A stretch of 11,043 bases of DNA from Brevundimonas sp. UBA4609 (GTDB lineage: Bacteria; Pseudomonadota; Alphaproteobacteria; Caulobacterales; Caulobacteraceae). Each line of letters opens with the position of its first letter. Within the stretch, counting starts at the first letter, position 1. The position numbers and the translations under genes are program-made. The notes under the pieces are model-generated. The model did no database searches, was not told the DNA's origin, and saw only the letters and a program-made list of their open reading frames with translations. The DNA is taken from positions 1 to 11,043 of the forward strand of contig DGIZ01000076.1 in the NCBI GenBank assembly GCA_002386585.1, written 5' to 3'. Below, one piece after another: positions 6,690-11,043 of this stretch.

Positions 6690-7682
6690 ATGGACCAGGG
6701 GCGGACGGAGGCGTCATCCTCCCACACCGGCATAAGGATCGGCCTGTCGGCGGTGATCATCGCCCTGCGGGACCGCGAGGCCGTCGTCCTGACCACCCAC
6801 GCCCCCGACGGCGCCCCCGCCCTGCCCTTCGGCCCCTTCGATCCGGGGCGCGACCGGACCTTCGAACTGGCGCTCCGCGACTTCGTGGCGGCTCAGACGG
6901 GCTTCCCCCTGGGCTTCGTCGAACAGCTCTACACCTTCGGCGACCTGGGTCGCGACGCCCCGCGCGCCACGCCCGGCCCGGATCGCGCGCGCGAGATCTC
7001 GGTCGGCTACCTCGCCCTGACCGCCGACGCCGCCGAGGGCGCCAGTTTCGGCGCTTCCGCCGGCTTCGACGCTTCGGGCCGCGACGCGGCATGGACGCCC
7101 ATCTTCCACGTCTTCCCCTGGGAGGACTGGCGTCGGGGCCGCCCGCCCGTCATGGAACGCCTGATCCCCGCCCTGACCGCCTGGGCCGTCGACGACGCCG
7201 CGCGCAAGGGCCGCATCGACGCCCTGTTCGCCCTCACGCCCGGCGCCCGCTGGAACGAGGAGCGCGTGCTGGATCGCTATGAACTCCTCTATGAGGCGGG
7301 ACTGGTCGAGGAATCCGCCCGCGACAACGGTCGCCCAGCCCCCGCCCCGCTCGGCGACCTGTCCATGACGTCCGACCACCGCCGCATCCTGGCGACCGGC
7401 GTCGCCCGCCTGCGCAGCAAGCTGAAGTACCGGCCCGTCCTGTTCGACCTGACGCCCGCGACCTTCACCCTGTCAGCGTTGCAGGCGGCGGCCGAAGCCG
7501 TGGCGGGCCTGTCGCTGCACAAGCAGAACTTCCGCCGCGGCGTCGAACGCACCGGCCTGGTCCAGCCCACGGGCGTCTTCACCAGCGACACCGGCGGCCG
7601 CCCCGCCGAACTGTTCCGCCACGTCCGGCCCGAACCCGGCGACGGCGGCGCCTTCGGCCTGTCGCTTCCCGGACAGCGTTGA
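6690..7682 (+). CDS. NrtR/COG4111-type Nudix-derived transcriptional regulator
   Basis: A 330-aa protein with a Nudix-like N-terminal domain (about residues 14-160) and a C-terminal winged helix (about 225-310, LTPATFTLSALQAAAEAVAG then FRRGVERTGLV). The Nudix catalytic box is lost: where an active enzyme has REUxEExGU, this protein reads DFVAAQTGF (residues 64-72), lacking the metal-binding glutamates. The EQLYTFGDLGRD segment (78-89) is typical of NrtR-like proteins, whose Nudix domain senses an NAD-related metabolite while the C-terminus binds DNA. The long form matches COG4111, which I recall being linked to NAD synthesis genes in alphaproteobacteria under the name NadQ. That assignment is from memory. 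It starts at ATG 6690 with GGGAG four bases upstream and follows the HD nucleotidase in a probable operon. No nad genes are visible. The stop codon lies in a terminator-like hairpin. Confidence 0.8.
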   Translation: MDQGRTEASSSHTGIRIGLSAVIIALRDREAVVLTTHAPDGAPALPFGPFDPGRDRTFELALRDFVAAQTGFPLGFVEQLYTFGDLGRDAPRATPGPDRAREISVGYLALTADAAEGASFGASAGFDASGRDAAWTPIFHVFPWEDWRRGRPPVMERLIPALTAWAVDDAARKGRIDALFALTPGARWNEERVLDRYELLYEAGLVEESARDNGRPAPAPLGDLSMTSDHRRILATGVARLRSKLKYRPVLFDLTPATFTLSALQAAAEAVAGLSLHKQNFRRGVERTGLVQPTGVFTSDTGGRPAELFRHVRPEPGDGGAFGLSLPGQR

Positions 7683-7700
7683 ACCGCCGTTCAAATTTCT
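7679..7700 (+). terminator. Terminator-like hairpin at the end of the NrtR-type gene
   Basis: TTGAAC (7679-7684) and GTTCAA (7689-7694) form a perfect 6-bp stem around CGCC, followed by ATTTCTT. The stop codon of the regulator gene (7680-7682) is inside the stem. The stem is short and AT-rich, so termination is plausible but not strong. It separates the regulator from the tRNA gene. Confidence 0.45.
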
Positions 7701-7713
7701 TCGCCGTCATGGC

Positions 7714-7742
7714 TTGCGGCCATCGCAGCCTTTGATTAGAGA
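7714..7742 (+). promoter_or_regulatory. Possible promoter of tRNA-Ser
   Basis: TTGCGG (7714-7719) and TAGAGA (7737-7742) are separated by 17 bases and would start transcription near 7749, about 30 bp before the tRNA. The match to the housekeeping consensus is partial (TTG kept in the -35 box, weak -10 box). Position and spacing are the main support. Confidence 0.3.
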
Positions 7743-7780
7743 AGCCGCTCGCTCAGCCCCATTAGGGACTACCGACCCGC

Positions 7781-7870
<90 letters not shown>

Positions 7871-7988
7871 CCGGCCTTGTTTTTGTTGAACTATTTCAAC
7901 TCAAACCCACCCCACCCGCCTAAAAACCCACCTACACGGCAAAACGCGCCAGCGGACGTCTGCGTCCAGTCATGAGGGTTGTGCGGGG

Positions 7989-8005
7989 CTTTTCATCCCT
8001 TTTCA
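7989..8005 (+). repeat. CTTTTCA direct repeat with 10-bp period
   Basis: CTTTTCA occurs at 7989-7995 and again at 7999-8005, three bases apart, so equivalent bases are exactly 10 bp (one helical turn) apart. Close direct repeats with this phasing are typical of excisionase or integrase arm sites. It lies between the tRNA and an AlpA-like gene. Chance occurrence cannot be excluded for 7-bp repeats. Confidence 0.4.
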
Positions 8006-8045
8006 GGGCGTCGCGGCGCGCAAGACGACTTAAGCGGCTCTGCCC

Positions 8046-8072
8046 TGGCGTTTCGCCGACGCGCTAACGCCA
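8046..8072. repeat. TGGCGTT/AACGCCA inverted repeat
   Basis: TGGCGTT (8046-8052) and AACGCCA (8066-8072) form perfect 7-bp arms around 13 bases, 20 bp past the stop codon of the AlpA-like gene. No T run follows on the minus strand, so a simple intrinsic terminator is unlikely. It could be an mRNA 3'-end structure or a protein-binding site at the element's edge. Confidence 0.35.
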
Positions 8073-8092
8073 AGGTCCCGGCTGCGAGCCCG

Positions 8093-8533
8093 CTAGAACC
8101 CAAAATCGATCTGATCGATGGATACGGCCCTTCCGGCTCGCTTTCGCACGGGCTTCACCGTCGCGAGGCCGGACGGCCTCTCCGATGGGGCCGGCGTCAG
8201 GAACGACCGGGTTTCGGGTTGCGGCTTCAAAGGAACCGCCGCCTCACGAACTGGCGCTCGACGCGCCATGCCGGGAAGCCTCGGCGTCGCAGCAGGCCTG
8301 AGTGTTTTCGCGCCACCCACGCTGCGAGCGCTTTTCCAGGCTGTGAGTTCGCTTTCCCACCAGCCGACCCGTCCAGGAGAAACCTGAACCGGCTCCGGGA
8401 ACGTCCCAGACTGCTGCATGCGCCAGGCTGTCGTGCGGCTGATGCCCGTCATGTCCCTGACGCGGCCCCAAGGCAGGAGCCGGTCTTCAGGCCCCCCAGC
8501 CTCAACCTGTTCGCCATTGACCTTGAAGCTCAT
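8093..8533 (-). CDS. AlpA-family DNA-binding regulator with long basic C-terminal tail
   Basis: A 146-aa protein. Residues 18-70 form an AlpA/MerR-like winged helix: RLLPWGRVRDMTGISRTTAW with the recognition helix, then GTFPEPVQVSPGRVGWWESE and LTAW, the usual AlpA pattern. AlpA proteins regulate excision and integrase expression in prophages and integrative elements. Typical members end soon after this domain. Here about 75 more residues follow, rich in Pro, Ala, Arg and Lys, ending in SIDQIDFGF. The start is ATG 8533, with GGAG seven bases upstream, and the start overlaps the preceding stop as ATGA. It is the last gene of the coupled transfer operon and lies closest to the tRNA, a fitting position for an excision factor. 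No integrase is adjacent, so its target is unknown. Confidence 0.8.
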   Translation of the reverse strand: MSFKVNGEQVEAGGPEDRLLPWGRVRDMTGISRTTAWRMQQSGTFPEPVQVSPGRVGWWESELTAWKSARSVGGAKTLRPAATPRLPGMARRAPVREAAVPLKPQPETRSFLTPAPSERPSGLATVKPVRKRAGRAVSIDQIDFGF

Positions 8534-8727
8534 GGCCTTGCTCCGAACCTCTGATCGGCCGCCGCACCGAAGAGTTCGCAGAGCATCCGGGCGTCCTTCG
8601 CAGCGTCAACGCCATCGCGCGTCATCCATTGGCGGATCACAGACTTGAGGGCGAAGCTCGCCGCAGGATCAGCCAGTATGCCGGCGATCGTCAGCGCAGC
8701 ACCGTCCCTGTTCGATCGATCATTCAC
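8530..8727 (-). CDS. Small hypothetical protein of the transfer operon
   Basis: A 65-aa soluble protein starting at GTG 8727, with a strong GAGAGGG Shine-Dalgarno seven bases upstream. The start overlaps the end of the HTH gene (GTGAATGA), and the stop overlaps the AlpA gene start (ATGA). A longer reading from an upstream ATG at 8853 is possible but would run through most of the HTH gene and is rejected. The sequence has a helical core, LADPAASFALKSVIRQWMTR, then DGVDAAKDARMLCELF. I recall similar small proteins (ADPAAS, LK, RDPVDAANDA pattern) in alphaproteobacterial integrative elements, always without a known function. It has no recognised DNA-binding motif. Its location between two DNA-binding proteins suggests a regulatory or accessory role, which is inference. 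Confidence 0.65.
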   Translation of the reverse strand: MNDRSNRDGAALTIAGILADPAASFALKSVIRQWMTRDGVDAAKDARMLCELFGAAADQRFGARP

Positions 8728-8998
8728 GACGCCGCCCTCTCGCCGCGGCCGGAGCCCCCGTCCGGATGTCGGAGATTTGCGACCGTGCCCAGTCGCGCAA
8801 GAGGCTGCGCGGATAGTGAGGTTTGGATCGAATATGGCGACAGGGCGGTCCATTCGAACCGGTCGACCACAGACGCGCCAGGGTCGCCGGCTTCATTCTT
8901 ATGCCGAACTGCGCCAGGAAGGCCGAGGCCTCCTTGCGGGTCAGCAGGTCGTCGGCGCCGTCGAGCTCCGCGCCGTCCCCGGTCGCTTCCTCGATCAT
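8720..8998 (-). CDS. Small helix-turn-helix DNA-binding protein
   Basis: A 92-aa protein. After an acidic lead of 17 residues comes a MerR/HTH_17-like domain: DDLLTRKEASAFLAQFGIRM then KPATLARLWSTGSNGPPCRH, and a wing (SKPHYPRSLLRDWARSQIS). The LTRKEAS start and the closing YxxxxLxxWA pattern are typical of short excisionase-like proteins encoded in integrative conjugative elements of this bacterial group. It would bind DNA as a regulator of excision, replication or transfer genes. ATG 8998 overlaps the stop of the lytic transglycosylase gene as ATGA, and its own stop overlaps the following GTG start. The upstream GGGG-rich sequence is a weak ribosome binding site, so translation is probably coupled to the gene before it. 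The exact target is unknown. Confidence 0.77.
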   Translation of the reverse strand: MIEEATGDGAELDGADDLLTRKEASAFLAQFGIRMKPATLARLWSTGSNGPPCRHIRSKPHYPRSLLRDWARSQISDIRTGAPAAARGRRRE

Positions 8999-9597
8999 CG
9001 CCCCGCCCCCGGCGTCCTGCAGGCTCGCGATGAACGCACATCACGCCCAGCTGTGAGCGCAAGATAGCATTCCACAACGGTCTCAACGTACTGTTCCGTT
9101 TCTCGGATACGAGGAATGCGCCCCAGGGCGGCCACTCTGGCCGGCCCGGCGTTGAATGCAGCCAGAGCCAGCCTCACGTCCTGAAAACGCCTGAGCTGGC
9201 GGGCCAGGTAGTCGGCCCCGCCGCGCAGATTCTCGGCCGGATCGAAGCGGTCGTCGACGCCGAGCTCCCGCGCCGTGGCCGGCATCAACTGGGTCAGACC
9301 TGCGGCGCCCGCCGAGGAAACGGCGTCCGGCCTGTAGGCGCTTTCAGTAAGCACCAGAGCCTGCAACAGCTTCACGTCCAGTCCGTGCCGCGCCGCGGCC
9401 GCCGCTATCGCGTCCCGGAAGGGCGGGTCGAGCTCCGGAAGGCGCACGATCTCCTCGTCCAAGGGCTCGGGCGCTACGAGCGCAGGCGCGCCGAACATGT
9501 CACCGCCCGCCGAGCGCCAATCCACGGCCTGCGCCTGTACGCCGCCGGCGGTCCCGGCGAGCACGAATGAAAGGGTCAGTGCGGCCAGCCTCACCAT
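8995..9597 (-). CDS. Conjugal transfer lytic transglycosylase (SLT domain)
   Basis: A 200-aa exported peptidoglycan-cleaving enzyme. Residues 1-24 are a signal peptide (hydrophobic ALTLSFVLAGTAGG, likely cut after QAQA). The SLT/lysozyme-like domain spans about 60-185. Its catalytic Glu85 lies in LTESAYRPDAVSSAGAAGLT, followed by QLMPATA and later AFNAGPARV and a C-terminal TEQYVETVVECYLAL, all standard for the family. Enzymes of this type open the murein layer for the mating channel, as VirB1 and TrbN do. It starts at ATG 9597, overlapping the end of traF by seven bases (ATGGTGA), and ends overlapping the HTH gene. The ribosome binding site is weak, again suggesting coupling. The last 12 residues beyond the domain are basic and unremarkable. 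Confidence 0.88.
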   Translation of the reverse strand: MVRLAALTLSFVLAGTAGGVQAQAVDWRSAGGDMFGAPALVAPEPLDEEIVRLPELDPPFRDAIAAAAARHGLDVKLLQALVLTESAYRPDAVSSAGAAGLTQLMPATARELGVDDRFDPAENLRGGADYLARQLRRFQDVRLALAAFNAGPARVAALGRIPRIRETEQYVETVVECYLALTAGRDVRSSRACRTPGAGR

Positions 9598-10100
9598 GTC
9601 GCCACCGCAGCAAAGACGCCCCTGAGGTCGCTTGTATTCACCGGCCCGAAATAGCGGCTGTCGAAGCTCTCGGCAGCGTCCCCCAGCAGGAAGACCTCAT
9701 CCGCCTTGAGGCGGCGGCAATCCGTCCAGGCGGCAAGGTCGGCCCCGCGGCGATCTTTCACCAGAACACGCGCCTCGCCGGTCGGCGTGATCACCCGGTC
9801 GCCCTCCAGGCAGACCCGGTCGCCGCCTACCGCCGCCACCCGCTTGAGCAGGAGCATGTCGCCCGGCGCGCCAAGGCTCTCCAGGTAGCCTCGCGCGCCT
9901 TGCGGCTGGTTCGCCGCCGTCGTTGCACCCCGATGGATTTCTTCGCCGAAGCGCCGGACATAGAGCCCGCGCGGCAGGCTCCGGGTTTCGTTGACAAGCG
10001 CCAGGGTCGGCATGGCCCCCGCCACGACCGGCAGGAACGTCGCCGCCAGGGCGGCGCCGAAGATTGCAGCCCAGCCGCGAGGGGTGAAGGTCCGGATCAT
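9591..10100 (-). CDS. traF: TraF-type S26 signal peptidase (pilin processing)
   Basis: A 169-aa membrane-anchored serine peptidase. A hydrophobic segment at residues 10-30 anchors it. The catalytic Ser41 lies in NETRSLPRGLY, the general base Lys86 in DMLLLKRVAAVGGDRV, and the conserved GDAAESFDSRYFGPV segment follows near residue 140. Together these are the S26C/TraF pattern. TraF of RP4 removes the C-terminal part of the TrbC pilin and cyclises it, an essential step in conjugative pilus assembly. The length is close to that of RP4 TraF. ATG 10100 overlaps the trbI stop (ATGA), with TTGGAG eight bases upstream as ribosome binding site. Its place directly after trbI, rather than next to the relaxase genes, is unusual. 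Confidence 0.9.
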   Translation of the reverse strand: MIRTFTPRGWAAIFGAALAATFLPVVAGAMPTLALVNETRSLPRGLYVRRFGEEIHRGATTAANQPQGARGYLESLGAPGDMLLLKRVAAVGGDRVCLEGDRVITPTGEARVLVKDRRGADLAAWTDCRRLKADEVFLLGDAAESFDSRYFGPVNTSDLRGVFAAVATW

Positions 10101-11029
10101 CTGTATGGCTCCAAGATCAGGTCGCGGGTGATCATGACCTGGACGCGCCCGCCCGCCTGGACACGCACGACCGGACGCACCTCCAGTTCCCGGTCGATCA
10201 GACGTCCGCCGACTCGTGACCCTTCGATCGCCGCGGCGTCGCCTGCGTCCCCGAGGAAGGAGCCCCCGCCGCGACCGCCCTCGTCGCGCGCCATCTGGCC
10301 CAAGGTGGTGACAGCCCCCGCGAACAGAGTCCCGATCACCAGGGCGCCGAGACGCCGGTCGACCCGCCCCTGCACCCCGACGGCGCCGCGCGCGTCCACG
10401 CCCGGCTCGGCCTCGAGCACCAGACTCTTGCCGTTGGGCAGGATCAGTCGCTCCCAGACGATGAAGGCGCGCCGGTCGCCGTAGGCGCTCTCGCCCTCAT
10501 GACGCCCGATCAGGCGGGAGCCCTGGGGGGCCAGCAGATGCCGCCCGGCCACCGTGTCATAGAGATTCTGGGTCAGAGCGGCGATCACCGGCCCCGGCCT
10601 CGAGGTATCCACCCCCGTCAGCAAGACCGCCGGCATGAGAGTCCCGGCCTTCAGTTCGAAAGGCGAGACCGGCGCCGTCAGGGCGTGCCGGTTGTAGACC
10701 TCGCCTCCGGCCGCCCTTCCGAGATCGGCGCTGACGGTCTGCGTCGGCTGCACGAATGCGGCGACGGGCAAAGGACGATTCGCGCCCCCCGTTTCGAACA
10801 TCAGACCGGAGCGGACGGCCAGTTCGCGCGCATCAGGCCCCGGGGACCGCTGCCGCATCGGCTCACGGTAGCCGCCAGACGTCGGCTGCGGCCGATCATA
10901 ACTCCGCACAGGGCTCTCAACCGATCTGGCCGCCGCCTCGCCCCGCGGCGGCGGCAGGCGGTCATAGGTGGCTGGCTGGTCCGTCACCTGCTCGGCGGGG
11001 CGCACCGCACGCCGGGTTTCGTCGTCGCG
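10097..11029 (-). CDS. trbI: Conjugal transfer protein TrbI (VirB10-like), 5' truncated at contig end
   Basis: The visible 310 residues are the periplasmic and outer-membrane part of a TrbI/VirB10-type protein, which spans the envelope and forms the core of the type IV mating channel. The first roughly 115 visible residues are Pro/Arg-rich and flexible. The C-terminal domain follows: VSPFELKAGTLMPAVLLTGV, TQNLYDTVAGRHLLAPQGSR, FIVWERLILPNGKSLVLEAE and an end in VQVMITRDLILEP. All are strong TrbI signatures. The frame is open with no stop up to 11029, where the adapter sequence begins, so the real start and the N-terminal cytoplasmic and transmembrane part are missing. The GTG at 11005 is therefore not taken as the start. 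It is the first visible gene of the coupled operon. Confidence 0.92.
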   Translation of the reverse strand, partial: RDDETRRAVRPAEQVTDQPATYDRLPPPRGEAAARSVESPVRSYDRPQPTSGGYREPMRQRSPGPDARELAVRSGLMFETGGANRPLPVAAFVQPTQTVSADLGRAAGGEVYNRHALTAPVSPFELKAGTLMPAVLLTGVDTSRPGPVIAALTQNLYDTVAGRHLLAPQGSRLIGRHEGESAYGDRRAFIVWERLILPNGKSLVLEAEPGVDARGAVGVQGRVDRRLGALVIGTLFAGAVTTLGQMARDEGGRGGGSFLGDAGDAAAIEGSRVGGRLIDRELEVRPVVRVQAGGRVQVMITRDLILEPYR

Positions 11030-11043
11030 AGATCGGAAGAGCG
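11030..11043. other. Illumina adapter remnant at contig end
   Basis: The last 14 bases read AGATCGGAAGAGCG, identical to the start of the standard Illumina TruSeq adapter (on the minus strand CGCTCTTCCGATCT). A chance 14-base match exactly at the end of the sequence is very unlikely. These bases are probably not genomic and should be trimmed. Confidence 0.92.

Larger units (their letters stand above)
7871..8092. other. Gene-free junction between tRNA-Ser and the transfer region
   Basis: These 222 bp contain no credible gene on either strand. The first 70 bp are noticeably richer in A and T than their surroundings (a TTTTT run, then a GTTGAA/TTCAAC hairpin at 7885-7900 without a following T run, then repeated ACCCACC-like pieces). 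The rest carries a direct repeat (7989-8005) and an inverted repeat (8046-8072). This is where the end of an integrated element would lie. The att repeat itself cannot be confirmed because the other end is not in the window. Confidence 0.5.
7871..11029. mobile_element. End of a putative integrative conjugative element (partial)
   Basis: Next to the 3' end of tRNA-Ser(CGA), a classic integration site, lies a run of minus-strand genes of conjugative type: trbI, traF and a transfer-type lytic transglycosylase, then three small genes of which two encode DNA-binding proteins. Organisation changes sharply here, from mixed-strand housekeeping genes to one fully overlapping operon. The TrbI and TraF types belong to the IncP/Trb mating system found in Tn4371-like and many alphaproteobacterial elements. 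The element continues past the contig edge. No integrase, relaxase, coupling protein or second att site is seen. Exact integration at the tRNA is therefore inferred; an older or rearranged island is also possible. Confidence 0.62.

Noticed and set aside
7880..7900. GTTGAA/TTCAAC hairpin just after tRNA-Ser, considered as its terminator
   Set aside because: The T run precedes the stem and none follows it on the plus strand; on the minus strand it is followed by A residues. It does not have terminator geometry in either direction.
7949..7962. GGACG/CGTCC mini-hairpin in the junction region
   Set aside because: The stem is only five base pairs, which is expected often by chance in this base composition.
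8728..8853. An upstream in-frame extension of the 65-aa protein to an ATG at 8853
   Set aside because: It would overlap most of the HTH gene, while GTG 8727 has a strong ribosome binding site and the overlap style of the operon.
9567..10484. A 305-codon open frame on the plus strand through traF and trbI
   Set aside because: The minus strand carries well-defined transfer proteins with overlapping starts and stops; the plus frame is Arg/Pro-rich shadow sequence.

Overview
The window looks like a contig from a high-GC alphaproteobacterium of the Caulobacterales, most likely Brevundimonas or a close relative. I infer this from a Caulobacter-type flbT/flaF pair, EcfG-type stress promoters and the overall set of housekeeping genes. 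No taxonomic marker is present, so the genus is an inference. The last 14 bases (11030-11043) match the Illumina adapter exactly. The window therefore appears to end at a contig edge, with real genomic sequence stopping at about 11029.

Positions 1-7870 are ordinary chromosome. They hold the tail of a small membrane protein, isovaleryl-CoA dehydrogenase (leucine breakdown), a DUF3008 small protein and an ExoD-family membrane protein. These are followed by the convergent flagellin regulators flbT and flaF, overlapping by 41 bp. Next come two small hydrophilic proteins behind a near-perfect EcfG general-stress promoter, an unpaired MoxR-type AAA ATPase, a putative lipoprotein with a coiled coil and short beta repeats, a YfbR-like HD 5'-deoxynucleotidase, a NrtR/COG4111-type Nudix-derived regulator, and tRNA-Ser(CGA).

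Positions 7871-11029 look like one end of an integrative conjugative element next to the 3' end of tRNA-Ser. After about 220 bp without genes, all genes lie on the minus strand and point toward the tRNA. In transcription order they are trbI (5' end cut off by the contig edge), traF (S26 pilin-processing peptidase), a lytic transglycosylase, an HTH protein, a 65-aa unknown, and an AlpA-like regulator with a long basic tail. Every adjacent pair overlaps by 4-8 bp, so the whole set reads as one translationally coupled operon. It joins mating-channel genes to small DNA-binding proteins that may control excision or transfer. No integrase or relaxase is in view.

The observations most worth checking are this coupled operon and its junction with the tRNA, the pair of EcfG-type promoters, the inverted repeat over the moxR ribosome binding site, and the adapter at the contig end.
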